A stretch of DNA of 36,759 nucleotides, taken from the NCBI GenBank assembly GCA_019311115.1, contig JAFDDB010000018.1, positions 1 through 36,759 of the forward strand. The letters run 5' to 3'. Positions 6,905 through 17,426 of the stretch are shown here, piece by piece (position 1 is the stretch's first letter; each line of letters opens with the position of its first letter). This stretch comes from Deltaproteobacteria bacterium (GTDB taxonomy: Bacteria > Myxococcota_A > UBA9160 > SZUA-336). The notes beneath the pieces are model-generated. The model did no database searches and was not told the origin of the DNA. It saw only the letters and a program-made list of their open reading frames with translations. The translations under genes were made by a program, and so were the position numbers.

Positions 6905-8002
6905 CTAGAGTGAATCGCGAAGGGCGTCGAGCAGCCGAGCCACGACCGCCCCGGTCGCGTTCTCGCCCATCAGTCCGATGCGCCAGATGCTCCCCGCGAG
7001 CTTTCCGAGTCCGCCTCCGATCTCGATCCCGTGCTCCGCGAGCAACCGGCGCCGCAGTGCGGCCTCGTCGTCCACGGGTGGGCGCACGGCGTTCAGCATC
7101 GGCAGCCGGTGGGGTTCGGGCACGAGCATCTCGAAGCCGAGCCCCTCGAGGCCCTCCACCAGGGCCTCGTGCGCCGCGCGGTGCCGCGCGAACCGAGCCT
7201 CGAGGCCCTCTTCCAGGATGCGCCGCAGCGCCGCGTGCAGCGCCAGGATCATCGAGATGGGGGCGGTGTGGTGGTACACGCGGTCGCCGCCGAAGTAGCG
7301 CCCGATCAAGGTCAGGTCCAGGTACCAGCTCTGTACGGGCTGCCTGCGCCGCTCGAGTCGCTCCAGCGCGCGAGGACCGAACGTGACGGGCGACAGCCCG
7401 GGCGGGCAGGAGATGCACTTCTGCGTTCCCGAGTAGGCGGCGTCGACCGCCCAGTCGTCGATGCACACGTCCATGCCCGAGAGCGAGGTCACGCAGTCGA
7501 GCACGACCAGCGCGCCGCGCTCGCGGGCGGCGTGCGCGATCTCGGGGATCGGCTGCGCGACGCCGGTGGAGGTCTCGGCGTGGACCAGTGCGACGACCTG
7601 CGGATCACTGGCCTCGATGGCGCGGATGAGGCGCTCGGGCGGGACGATCTCGCCCATCTCGGCCTCGACGCGAACGGGTCGGGCGCCGCAGCGCTCGATG
7701 ATCGCGCTCATGCGTTCGCCGAACACGCCCTGCACGGCGACGACCGCGCGGTCGCCCGGCTCGAGCAGGTTCACGAGGCACGCCTCCATTCCCGCGCTGC
7801 CCGTTCCGGAGATCGGAAGCGTCACGGCGTTCGTGGTGCCGAAGACCTGCCGCAACGCCTGCTGGACCTCGTCGAGAACTTCGAGGAAGGCGGGGTCGAG
7901 GTGCCCGATCATCGGAGAGGCGAGCGCCCGCAACACCTCCTGCGACACGTTGCTGGGTCCGGGACCGAGCAGGAGGCGGGCGGGAAGCTGGAATTCGCGC
8001 AT
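6905..8002 (-). CDS. PLP-dependent aminotransferase of the alanine-glyoxylate/serine-pyruvate family
   Basis: A 365-residue class V aminotransferase. The family start LLGPGPSNVSQEVLRAL is followed by ISGTGSAGMEA (phosphate cup), LDCVTSLSGM (the Asp that holds the pyridine ring) and YSGTQKCISCPPGLSP, where the Lys of SGTQK is the PLP Schiff base. The C-terminal domain ends WRIGLMGENA. Family members interconvert alanine or serine with glyoxylate, or act on purine-derived ureidoglycine; the substrate cannot be chosen from sequence. The ATG at 8002 is the natural start even though the frame stays open to 8479. No Shine-Dalgarno is visible, but TACTCT lies 10 nt before the ATG (8013-8018), so the message may be nearly leaderless. 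Confidence 0.9.
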   Translation of the reverse strand: MREFQLPARLLLGPGPSNVSQEVLRALASPMIGHLDPAFLEVLDEVQQALRQVFGTTNAVTLPISGTGSAGMEACLVNLLEPGDRAVVAVQGVFGERMSAIIERCGARPVRVEAEMGEIVPPERLIRAIEASDPQVVALVHAETSTGVAQPIPEIAHAARERGALVVLDCVTSLSGMDVCIDDWAVDAAYSGTQKCISCPPGLSPVTFGPRALERLERRRQPVQSWYLDLTLIGRYFGGDRVYHHTAPISMILALHAALRRILEEGLEARFARHRAAHEALVEGLEGLGFEMLVPEPHRLPMLNAVRPPVDDEAALRRRLLAEHGIEIGGGLGKLAGSIWRIGLMGENATGAVVARLLDALRDSL

Positions 8003-8082
8003 GTGGGACGGGAGAGTACACGGACTCGGCGTGTGGAAGGTGCAAAGGCGCCGAGCTAGCCTCTGCCGCATCCGGGGGACCC

Positions 8083-8427
8083 ATGTTCGGCCTCTTTCGC
8101 CTGTTCGGAATCGTCGTCGCACTGTCCGTCGCGGCGATCGTGATCGATCCCAGCTGGAACGGCGGCGCACGCGAACTGACGCTGCGCGTTCGCAGCGTGG
8201 GTGAGTGCATCGCGGTCGTCCGCTCGGTTGGCGATCGGTTCGCCAGCGAGCGCCTCGCGCGCCGGGACGCGGAGCCCGCCCGGTCCGCAAAGCGGGAGCC
8301 GGCCGGTGCGCGGCCGGCCGTCGCGGCCGGGCCCGTGCGCGCCGACGAGGGTCCACAGGAGAGCCTGACCCGCGACGAGCGAGCGCGTCTCGACCGGCTG
8401 ATCGAGGAGAAGACCCGAGAGGACTAG
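8083..8427 (+). CDS. Small single-pass membrane protein, unknown function
   Basis: A 114-residue protein with one N-terminal hydrophobic helix (residues 2-22, FGLFRLFGIVVALSVAAIVI), then a hydrophilic, Arg/Ala/Pro-rich tail ending in a charged helix (LTRDERARLDRLIEEKTRED). No family is recognised. A purine-rich GGGGGAC lies just before the ATG. Its stop codon directly abuts the ATG of the dGTPase-like gene, so the two are co-transcribed and translationally coupled, a reason to suspect a shared role. The first 22 residues could instead be a signal peptide. Confidence 0.65.
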   Translation: MFGLFRLFGIVVALSVAAIVIDPSWNGGARELTLRVRSVGECIAVVRSVGDRFASERLARRDAEPARSAKREPAGARPAVAAGPVRADEGPQESLTRDERARLDRLIEEKTRED

Positions 8428-9576
8428 ATGGACGTCCGTGCCCGGATCGAGACCGACGAGGATGCACGACTCGCTCCATGGGCCTCCCGGAGTCGTGACT
8501 GTTCGGGCCGGCTGCACGCCGAGCCGGAGCATCCCTACCGGACGGCCTTCCAGCGCGATCGCGACCGCGTGCTGCACTCCTCGGCGTTCAGGCGCCTGCA
8601 GTACAAGACTCAGGTCTTCGTCCATCACGAGGGCGATCACTTCCGGAGCCGCCTGACGCACACGCTCGAAGTGGCGCAGATCGGCCGGACGCTGGCGCGT
8701 GCGCTCGGCTCGAACGAGGACCTGACCGAGGCGATCGTGCTCGCACACGACCTGGGTCACACTCCGTTCGGTCACTCGGGCGAGCGCGTCCTCCACCGCC
8801 TGCTCGACGCGCACGACGGCTTCGAGCACAACCGCCAGAGTCTGCGCATCGTCGACCTGATGGAGCGCCGCTCCGAGCACTACGACGGCCTGAACCTGAC
8901 GCACGACACGCGCGCCGGGATCCTCAAGCACGGCGCCGAGTACCCTCGCTACCCGCATCCGGTGCCGCTGCCGCCGCTCGGTACGTCGCCCTCGGTCGAG
9001 GCGCAGATCGCGAACCGGGCCGACGAGATCGCCTACCACGCACACGACCTCGACGACGGCCTGCGTTCGGGACTGCTGCGCGCCGAAGGGCTGCACGGGG
9101 TCGGGCTCTGGGATCGCGCGCGGGAGAGTGCACGCGCGAAGTCTCCGGGGGGGCAGCTAGGCGACCTGGCCGCGCCGGTGATCGCCGCGCTGATCGACGT
9201 GCTGTCGACCGATCTGATCGAGACGTCGGATGCGCGACTGCGGGCCAGCGGCGTGACGTCGCGCGCCGAGGTCCAGGCCCGGTCCGAGCCGTTGATCGGC
9301 CTGTCCGAGGGGCTCGAAGAGGAGCGCAGCACCCTGGCCGCGTTCCTGATGAAGAACCTGTACCGCCACCCGGACGTCGAGCGCATGGCGAGCCGGGCCG
9401 AGCCGGTGCTGGGCGGCCTCTGGGAGGCCTACCGGACCGATCCGGCGCGGCTGCCCGACCGCACGCGCCGGGGCCGGGCGGGCGAGCCGCCCGAGCGAGC
9501 GGTGGCCGACTACCTGGCGGGCATGACCGACCGATTCGCGTTGACGGAGCACGAGCGGCTCTGTGGCGGCGCCTGA
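8428..9576 (+). CDS. dgt: dGTPase-like HD-domain deoxynucleoside triphosphate triphosphohydrolase
   Basis: A 382-residue HD hydrolase of the deoxyguanosinetriphosphate triphosphohydrolase-like type. Members cleave dNTPs to deoxynucleoside plus tripolyphosphate and so control dNTP pools. The sequence shows the family hallmark FRRLQYKTQVF, the first metal His in RLTHTLEV (H78), the HD pair H107-D108 in LAHDLGHTPFGHSGE, then FEHNRQSLRIVD and NRADEIAYHAHDLDDGL (last metal Asp). The length fits the short bacterial form. It starts immediately after the stop of the small membrane protein. A hairpin follows at 9596-9611. Confidence 0.92.
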   Translation: MDVRARIETDEDARLAPWASRSRDCSGRLHAEPEHPYRTAFQRDRDRVLHSSAFRRLQYKTQVFVHHEGDHFRSRLTHTLEVAQIGRTLARALGSNEDLTEAIVLAHDLGHTPFGHSGERVLHRLLDAHDGFEHNRQSLRIVDLMERRSEHYDGLNLTHDTRAGILKHGAEYPRYPHPVPLPPLGTSPSVEAQIANRADEIAYHAHDLDDGLRSGLLRAEGLHGVGLWDRARESARAKSPGGQLGDLAAPVIAALIDVLSTDLIETSDARLRASGVTSRAEVQARSEPLIGLSEGLEEERSTLAAFLMKNLYRHPDVERMASRAEPVLGGLWEAYRTDPARLPDRTRRGRAGEPPERAVADYLAGMTDRFALTEHERLCGGA

Positions 9577-9595
9577 CCGTCCCCCGGGGCGGGTG

Positions 9596-9625
9596 GGCGG
9601 CTTCTGCCGCCGCAATTTGCGACCG
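9596..9625 (+). terminator. Possible terminator after dgt
   Basis: GGCGGC-TTCT-GCCGCC (9596-9611) is a perfect 6-bp stem with a 4-nt loop, followed by GCAATTTG. The T-run is weak. It lies 19 bp past the dgt stop, in the right place to end the two-gene unit. Confidence 0.35.
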
Positions 9626-9672
9626 TAGGGTCCGGGCGAGAGGGGGCGCCGGGTCGACCTACGTCCGACCCG

Positions 9673-9714
9673 TCCCATCTGGTTCATTCCATCTGATCCA
9701 TTCCATCTGACCCA
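9673..9714. repeat. Three tandem 14-bp repeats upstream of the DHH gene
   Basis: Three head-to-tail copies with consensus TTCCATCTGATCCA at 9673-9686, 9687-9700 and 9701-9714; CCATCTG is identical in all three. The stretch is clearly less GC-rich than its surroundings and lies 45 bp before the start of the next gene. It may be a protein-binding array or a recent slippage expansion; nothing distinguishes these from sequence. Confidence 0.8.
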
Positions 9715-9759
9715 CGCCGAGGCCGCGCTGCTTGCGGCTCCGCGGCGACAGGAGGCGGC

Positions 9760-12303
9760 TTGGCGGCATTCAGGCGACGCGGACCGAGAGGCGGAGGCGG
9801 AGACAGAGACAGAGGCGGACGAGGCCGGGGGACTCCCGGCAGCCGCCTGCTGGGCAAGCTCCGAGCGAGCAAGCAGCTGGGCCTGGCGGCGATCACGCCC
9901 CTCGAGCGGCCTCCCGGCGCCCCCGACGACGTCGAGCTTGCGACGGCGCGGCGCCGTGGACGCCCAGTGGCCGTGGTCGTGGGACGCCGAGATGGTCCGG
10001 ACCTGTTGGCGTGGGGACAGCTCGCCGCGCGGCTCGCCACCACGCCGGTCGAAGAGGTCGTGATCGCGTGTCCCCTGGTGAGCAGCTCGACGCGCCGGCT
10101 GGCCGAGACGATCGAGTCCGCCACGCCGCTTCGGCTGGTCTCGGCGCCGTCCCTGGCCGACAGCACCGACGCGCTCTTCGACGAAGACGGCGGAGCCGGC
10201 GGGGTTACCTGGCGGCCCGCCTCGGGCGCACTGATCGACCGTGTCCTGCGCGTGCTCGAGGGCGCGGCCATCGCGAGTGGTGTGGGTGCGGTCCGCGAGA
10301 CCGCGCGCGGCTTCGTGCTCTACCTGCGCGGCGTGCGCGTTCTCGAGATCGTGCCGGAGGGTGACGGAGTCGGCATCGATTGCCACGAGCCCGAGCGGCG
10401 TCACGTCCACGTGTCGGACGCGAACCTGGAGCGGCAGGCGGTCGAGCTTTCCGAACTCCTGGCCCGTCTCGCACGGGATTCGCGCTTCGCCGAGCGCGAC
10501 GAGGCGCGGCGCGACGCCGCCTCGGACTCGCTCGCCGCCGCCGTGGGCGCCAGCATCACCGCGCGCTGGTTGCCTTGGACGGCCGACGGGCTCGACCCGG
10601 TCGACTGGGTCGGGATCGACGGCTCGGGGCGCGCCGTGATCGGCCTGCAGCGCCCTTCTCTCGGCATCGCGGGCGTGCCGGCCGTGCTGGCCGCGCGCCA
10701 CCGGGTGACCGCCGAGCGCCAGCGCTGGGCGCCCGGCAGTGCCGGGTCGGTGAGGGTCGTGGTGGCCTCGGACGAGATCGATCCGCGGGCCCTCGAGCTG
10801 CTGGAGTCATTCGACATCGACCTGGAGGCGAGGCCGCTCGAAGCCGAGGCCGCGTCCGAGCGTGGCGGCCGCCCACGCCGCCGATCGCGCCGGCGCCGCC
10901 GGCCACGCGGTGAAGCGCGCCCGGAGGACGGCGCCGAGGAGACGAGCGCGCCCACGGGCGCCGAGGCTGCCGATGCGCAGCCGGAGGAGCGCGAGACCGC
11001 GCTCTTCGCTGCCGAGACCCCAGAGCCGCGTGCGGCGGAAGAGGGCGAGGCGCGAGCCTGGACGCCCGATGCCGAGGGCGACGAGGGTGAGCCCCCTGCC
11101 GGCGCAGCCCGCGAGGTGGCCGATGTCCAGACTGCAGAGGGAGTCGCCGCGGACGCTGGGGAGAGCGGCGACGAGAGCGAAGAGCCGATCGGGTCCACGC
11201 GTGACGACCGGGTCGCCGAGGCCGCAGCCGAAGAGGAGGCCGAGGTTCTCGACGCGGCCGATCTCGAGGCCCAGGTGACCCTGGCCGAGGAGCCCGAGGA
11301 GGCCGAGGCGGGCGAGGAGCCCGAGGTGGTCGAGCGCGAGAAGCCGCGGCAGCGCCGCCAACGCGCCGCCATCGCCGTGCGCAACAATGCGGACAGCATT
11401 CTCGCCGCGCTCGTCCTGGCGCGCGAGCGCCGGCACCTGGTCTTCTTCTACGTCTGCGGCCAGGAAGAGCTGATGGACTTCTTCCGCGGCAAGGCGACCG
11501 ACGTCGAAGAGAACGCCGACCTGTTGCTCGTGGGGTTCACCGCGCAGCCCCTCCCTCGCGAGACGATCGCGAGTGCGGAGCTGTATCGCGGCCGGCTCGA
11601 GTGGTTCGATCACCACGACTGGGCGATCGAGGACCTCGAGGCGCTGCGCGACGCGATCGGCAGGGACTCGGTCGCCATCGCGGAGGGTGCGGCGAGTCCG
11701 CTCGTTCCGGTGGCCGAGATCGCCGAGCGCCGCAGCCGGTTCACCGACAAGCTCGTGGACCTGATGGCCCGCCGCCTCTCCGAGAACGACATGGAGAAGT
11801 GGGGCTACCGGCTGATCGGACTGATCGACCGCATGCGTGAGCGCAGCGGCGACTACCGCAACGAGATCTCGCCGGTCCTGTCGGGAAAGCCCGCCGAACT
11901 TCCGGAGGCGGAGGGCACGTACAGGGCCGAGGCCAGCTGGCTCGACGAGAACGACCCGCGGCTGGTGCACTTCGGCGAGTACCAGATGGCGGTGCTGCGG
12001 GTTCCGGAGTCGCTGGACGCGGGCGAGATCGCGAGGCGCGCGCGCATCAAGACCGGCGCTCGGCTGTCGCTGTCGGCTCGGGACGGCGACAGCACGGTGC
12101 TGGTCGCGTGCAACGACGAGAAGCGCCACGTCAACGTGATGGGCCTCGTCGATAGGCTGGCGAACCGCAACGAGTGGACTGTGGCGATGCCTGGGGGGGA
12201 TCGGGTAGGGCGGCTGCGAATCGACGACCTGGGCGAACATCCCGAGCGGATAGAAGCCCTGATCGGCGAGATCGTCCGCCACAAGTCGATCCTCTATGGC
12301 TGA
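9760..12303 (+). CDS. Large multi-domain protein with C-terminal DHH-type phosphoesterase-like domain
   Basis: An 847-residue protein with four parts. Residues 1-30 are Arg/Gly-rich (RGG-like). About 45-365 form an unrecognised globular region. About 368-540 are low complexity: an arginine island (RRRSRRRRRPRG), a long Glu/Ala-rich acidic linker, then a second basic patch. Residues 541-847 resemble a DHH phosphoesterase: NNADSI (542-547) at the position of the usual DxD motif, ADLLLVGF where the second metal motif is expected, an intact DHH at 617-619 (WFDHHDW), and a C-terminal region with a weak DHHA1-like MPGGDRVGRL. Motifs I and II appear degenerate, so activity may be altered. RGG and basic islands suggest nucleic-acid binding. 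The TTG start follows AGGAGG (9750-9755). The gene overlaps queE by 8 bp. Confidence 0.7.
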   Translation: MAAFRRRGPRGGGGDRDRGGRGRGTPGSRLLGKLRASKQLGLAAITPLERPPGAPDDVELATARRRGRPVAVVVGRRDGPDLLAWGQLAARLATTPVEEVVIACPLVSSSTRRLAETIESATPLRLVSAPSLADSTDALFDEDGGAGGVTWRPASGALIDRVLRVLEGAAIASGVGAVRETARGFVLYLRGVRVLEIVPEGDGVGIDCHEPERRHVHVSDANLERQAVELSELLARLARDSRFAERDEARRDAASDSLAAAVGASITARWLPWTADGLDPVDWVGIDGSGRAVIGLQRPSLGIAGVPAVLAARHRVTAERQRWAPGSAGSVRVVVASDEIDPRALELLESFDIDLEARPLEAEAASERGGRPRRRSRRRRRPRGEARPEDGAEETSAPTGAEAADAQPEERETALFAAETPEPRAAEEGEARAWTPDAEGDEGEPPAGAAREVADVQTAEGVAADAGESGDESEEPIGSTRDDRVAEAAAEEEAEVLDAADLEAQVTLAEEPEEAEAGEEPEVVEREKPRQRRQRAAIAVRNNADSILAALVLARERRHLVFFYVCGQEELMDFFRGKATDVEENADLLLVGFTAQPLPRETIASAELYRGRLEWFDHHDWAIEDLEALRDAIGRDSVAIAEGAASPLVPVAEIAERRSRFTDKLVDLMARRLSENDMEKWGYRLIGLIDRMRERSGDYRNEISPVLSGKPAELPEAEGTYRAEASWLDENDPRLVHFGEYQMAVLRVPESLDAGEIARRARIKTGARLSLSARDGDSTVLVACNDEKRHVNVMGLVDRLANRNEWTVAMPGGDRVGRLRIDDLGEHPERIEALIGEIVRHKSILYG

Positions 12304-12940
12304 GCTGCGGCTGAAGGAGCTCTACCGCTCGATCCAGGGTGAGTCGACGTTCGCGGGCCGCCCGTGCACATTCGTGCGCACCGGGGGCTGTGACATCCGC
12401 TGCGTCTGGTGCGACGAGCCGCAGGCGCTGAGCGGCGGGGAGCGCGTCGAGGTGGCCGATGTGGTCGAGCGCGTGCGTGCGCTCGGGCCCGGGCTCGTGG
12501 AGATCACCGGCGGTGAGCCGCTGGTACAGGCCGCGGTTCCGGAGCTCGTCGAGCGGCTGCTCGATGCGGGCTACGAGGTGCTGGTCGAGACCGGAGGGCA
12601 CCACGACATCTCAGTGCTCGACCCGCGTGCGCACGCGATCGTCGACGTGAAGTGTCCGGGGAGCGGCGTCTCGGGCGGCAACGACCTGGCGAACCTGGAG
12701 CGGTTGCGACCCGGGGACGAGCTCAAGTTCGTTCTCGCCGACCGCGCGGACTACGACTGGGCGCGCGACCTGGTGAAGTCCCGCGACCTGGCGGACCGCG
12801 CGCCGGTGCTCTTCTCGCCAGTGCACGGCGTGCTCGATCCCGCGGAACTCGCCGCGTGGATCCTCGAGGATGCGCTTCCGGTGCGGCTGAACCTGCAGCA
12901 GCACAAGTACGTCTGGGGTGCGGACGCCAGCGGCGTCTGA
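12296..12940 (+). CDS. queE: 7-carboxy-7-deazaguanine synthase-like radical SAM enzyme
   Basis: A 214-residue radical SAM protein. QueE converts 6-carboxytetrahydropterin to 7-carboxy-7-deazaguanine on the way to preQ0 and queuosine. Seen here are the N-terminal SIQGESTFAG signature, the iron-sulfur cysteines C32, C36 and C39 in GGCDIRCVWCD, the SAM-binding EITGGEPL, an ETGG segment, VDVKCPGSG, and the C-terminal LNLQQHKYVWG. The ATG lies inside the end of the DHH gene, so expression is coupled to it. No queC, queD or queF is in the window. The residues after the cluster (DEPQALSGG) differ from the more common DTxYA, so confirmation of substrate is warranted. Confidence 0.88.
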   Translation: MAELRLKELYRSIQGESTFAGRPCTFVRTGGCDIRCVWCDEPQALSGGERVEVADVVERVRALGPGLVEITGGEPLVQAAVPELVERLLDAGYEVLVETGGHHDISVLDPRAHAIVDVKCPGSGVSGGNDLANLERLRPGDELKFVLADRADYDWARDLVKSRDLADRAPVLFSPVHGVLDPAELAAWILEDALPVRLNLQQHKYVWGADASGV

Positions 12941-12942
12941 AC

Positions 12943-15006
<2,064 letters not shown>

Positions 15007-15025
15007 CTACGGGGCGCGTCATGGG

Positions 15026-15181
15026 CTACGGGCGCTCCGCGTCGTGCGGCCCGCCCCCGGACTCCTCTCCGGCTCCGCTCCCGAGCGGGCCGGCTCGCAG
15101 GACGCGGCGCAGGCAGAAGACGACCAGCGCCCCGATCGCCGTCCACGAGACCCCCAGCAGGATCCAGCCGGCGGCAGTCAC
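15026..15181 (-). CDS. MetS-like small subunit of the sodium symporter
   Basis: A 51-residue protein starting at GTG 15181, whose GTGA overlaps the TGA of the symporter gene, so it is translationally coupled. One hydrophobic helix spans about residues 3-23 (AAGWILLGVSWTAIGALVVFC), followed by basic LRRVLR and a Gly-rich acidic tail. Very short single-pass proteins immediately after SLC6-type transporters form the MetS (NSS transporter small subunit) group; MetS is needed for transport by MetP in Corynebacterium. Assignment rests on size, topology and position rather than on sequence motifs. Confidence 0.7.
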   Translation of the reverse strand: MTAAGWILLGVSWTAIGALVVFCLRRVLRAGPLGSGAGEESGGGPHDAERP

Positions 15182-16689
15182 TGGGCCGGCTCCGCGAGCG
15201 CGCGCCGCACCAGCAGCGACAGGGCCAGGAAGATCGCCACGAGCAGGGCTCGGGCCGACCAGATCATCCATCCCCCTCGCGCCAGCACGTCGGGCAGCCC
15301 CTGGAACGTGAAGCCGATCAGGATCGCTGCCAGCAGCAGCGGCGTGACGTAGCGCAGCAGCGGGCGCACGATGCGGGGCACGCGGATCCGCGCCCCGCGC
15401 GTGATCTCTTCCCAGCCCCGGTCCATGCCGAAGATCCAGGCGAAGACCACGGACTCGGCCAGGCCGAAGAGCAGCAGGGCATAGGCCCCCGCCCAGAAGT
15501 CGAGCTCGTCCAGCACGCCCTCCCACCACAGCACCGGCGTCGAGAGGATGAGCAGCGCCAGCCCGACCCACGCCACCGCCCGGCCGCGCGACACGCCGAA
15601 GCCCTCCTGGAGCAGAGCGACCACGGGCTGGGTGATCGCGACCGCCGAAGTGAGTCCTGCGAAGAAGAGCAGCAGGAACCAGAGCGCCCCGAGCACGCGC
15701 CCGAACGGCAGCTGTTGGAAGATCAGCGCCATCGACTGGAAGCCCAGGTCGAAGGTCTGCGTGGCGATCTGCTGCGTCGCAGTGATCCCGAAGAAGACCA
15801 CCGACGCGGTGATGGCGATCGTCCCGCCGAGCACGATCTCGGCGAACTCGTTCAGGCTCGCGGTCGACAGTCCGGTCAGCGCCACGTCCTCGTCGGCGGG
15901 CAGGTACGAGGTGTAGGTGTGGATGATCCCCCAGCCGACGGACAGCGTGAAGAAGACCTGCCCGGCGGCGGCGAGCCAGACGCGCGGGTCGGTCAAGGCG
16001 GTGAGGTCGGGGTTCCAGACGAACCCGAGGCCCGAGAGCACCGTCTGGTCCGGACCCGCGCCCGGCGGCGGCTCGAGCGTCAGGACGCGCACCGCGATCA
16101 GCACGGCCATCGCGAAGAGCAGCGGCAAGGCCACGCGTGCGAGCCGCTCGATGCCCCGCGCGATCCCGCCCGACAGCGTGAGCACGGTGATGCCGAGCGT
16201 CAGCAGGAAGAACCCGTAGAGCGGCACGCGGCTGTCGAAGTGCTCGTTGCTCGACCAGCCCTGGAACCCGTGAAGGAACGCGCCGACCTCGGACTGTCCC
16301 TGCAGTCCCTCGTAGGCGCCGGTCAGCGAGAAATACGAGAAGGCCAGACACCACGACGTGATGGGGATGTAGTACAGCGCCACCGTGAACGGGATGAAGA
16401 TCCCGAAGACTCCGATGTACTTGGAGACCGGGTGCTTCCACATGCAGTGGAACATGCCCGCGGTGTGACCGTAGCCGTGGCGTCCGCCGAAGCGGCCGAT
16501 CGCGCACTCCGCCCAGAGCAGCGGAACGCCGATCAGCAGCAGCGACACGAAGTACGGGATGATGAACGCGCCGCCGCCGTTCGCCGCTGCCTGTCCCGGA
16601 AAGCGCAGGAAGTTGCCGAGCCCGATCGCGTTGCCGGCGAGCGCCAGCACCAGGCCGATCCGCGTCGCCCAGCGGTCGCGCCCCGCCAT
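15178..16689 (-). CDS. Sodium-dependent amino acid symporter, SLC6/NSS family
   Basis: A 503-residue polytopic inner-membrane protein with about 12 hydrophobic segments. The first carries the NSS hallmark GNAIGLGNFLRFPGQAAANG, the unwound helix forming substrate and sodium sites, followed by GGGAFIIPYF and LLWAECAIGRFGGRHG. Relatives carry amino acids (leucine, tyrosine, tryptophan, methionine or alanine) with sodium; the substrate here is not predictable. Its ATG overlaps the cytochrome stop codon (ATGA) and its own stop overlaps the small subunit start, so three proteins come from one coupled message. Pairing with a MetS-like subunit suggests the methionine/alanine branch. Confidence 0.93.
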   Translation of the reverse strand: MAGRDRWATRIGLVLALAGNAIGLGNFLRFPGQAAANGGGAFIIPYFVSLLLIGVPLLWAECAIGRFGGRHGYGHTAGMFHCMWKHPVSKYIGVFGIFIPFTVALYYIPITSWCLAFSYFSLTGAYEGLQGQSEVGAFLHGFQGWSSNEHFDSRVPLYGFFLLTLGITVLTLSGGIARGIERLARVALPLLFAMAVLIAVRVLTLEPPPGAGPDQTVLSGLGFVWNPDLTALTDPRVWLAAAGQVFFTLSVGWGIIHTYTSYLPADEDVALTGLSTASLNEFAEIVLGGTIAITASVVFFGITATQQIATQTFDLGFQSMALIFQQLPFGRVLGALWFLLLFFAGLTSAVAITQPVVALLQEGFGVSRGRAVAWVGLALLILSTPVLWWEGVLDELDFWAGAYALLLFGLAESVVFAWIFGMDRGWEEITRGARIRVPRIVRPLLRYVTPLLLAAILIGFTFQGLPDVLARGGWMIWSARALLVAIFLALSLLVRRALAEPAQ

Positions 16690-17426
16690 CAGAGCAGCTC
16701 GACGTAGGCCTTGAGCTGGTAGAACTCGGCGTTGGTCAGCTCGACCTCGCGGTGCGCGAGGATCTCCTGCATCGCCTGCTCCAGGTCCGCCCAGCGCCCG
16801 TCGTGCCCGAGTCGGCCCAGCTGCGACACGCCGCGCAGGGTGGGGACGCTCCACTTTCCGCCCGTGCCGATGTCGAACTGGAAGCGGTGGGTATAGGTCG
16901 GCGGCGGGTGGCAGACGGCGCACTTGGCCTGCTGGAACACCGCGAAGCCGCGGCGTGCGGACAGCGTCGCGGGCTCGACCGGCTCGCCCTCCGGCTGGAT
17001 GCGGCCGTTGTCGTAGGCGGGGATCGACAGCACGAAGGCCGCGAGGCTCTTCAGGTCGAGGCTGGATGGATCGCCGCCGCGCATCTCGACGCGGAGCATC
17101 CGCGCGATGGCATCGGGCACCGTCGCTGCGGAGCCGTCCCATAGATAGGGAGGCGTCTGCCACGCACCGCGGAGCGAGAGCGTGCGGCGCGCGCCGGCGG
17201 ACGTTGGCGGGACCTCGGTTCCCGCGTCGTAGAAGAGTTGGTCGCTGGCGCCGCCGGGGTGGCAGGTGCTGCAGCTTCGCGAGCCGTCGCCCGAGAGCGC
17301 CGGGTCCAGGAAGAGGAGAGCCCCGCGCTGCACCAGGTCGGGGTTGATCGTGGGAGGCTCGAGCGTGCCGAGTCGCGGGCTACACCCCGTCGCCGGGAGC
17401 AGCGCCGTCGCCGCGAGCAGCGTCAG
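16689..17426 (-). CDS. Di-heme cytochrome c peroxidase/MauG-family lipoprotein (start uncertain)
   Basis: About 245 residues with two heme c motifs, CSTCH and CAVCH, spaced as in the cytochrome c peroxidase/MauG superfamily, with RGALLFLDPALSGDGSRSC before the first and RRGFAVFQQAKCAVCH at the second. The N-terminus is a lipoprotein signal (LTLLAATALLPATGC), so it is anchored in an envelope membrane facing the periplasm. No ATG, GTG or TTG occurs in frame for about 90 codons upstream of the lipobox. The nearest options are CTG at 17426 (used here) or fusion to the upstream synthetase by a frameshift. The basic Lys just upstream (17439-17441) would suit a signal peptide if translation began earlier. 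Shorter than typical peroxidases (about 320), so function is unsure. Confidence 0.75.
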   Translation of the reverse strand: MTLLAATALLPATGCSPRLGTLEPPTINPDLVQRGALLFLDPALSGDGSRSCSTCHPGGASDQLFYDAGTEVPPTSAGARRTLSLRGAWQTPPYLWDGSAATVPDAIARMLRVEMRGGDPSSLDLKSLAAFVLSIPAYDNGRIQPEGEPVEPATLSARRGFAVFQQAKCAVCHPPPTYTHRFQFDIGTGGKWSVPTLRGVSQLGRLGHDGRWADLEQAMQEILAHREVELTNAEFYQLKAYVELL

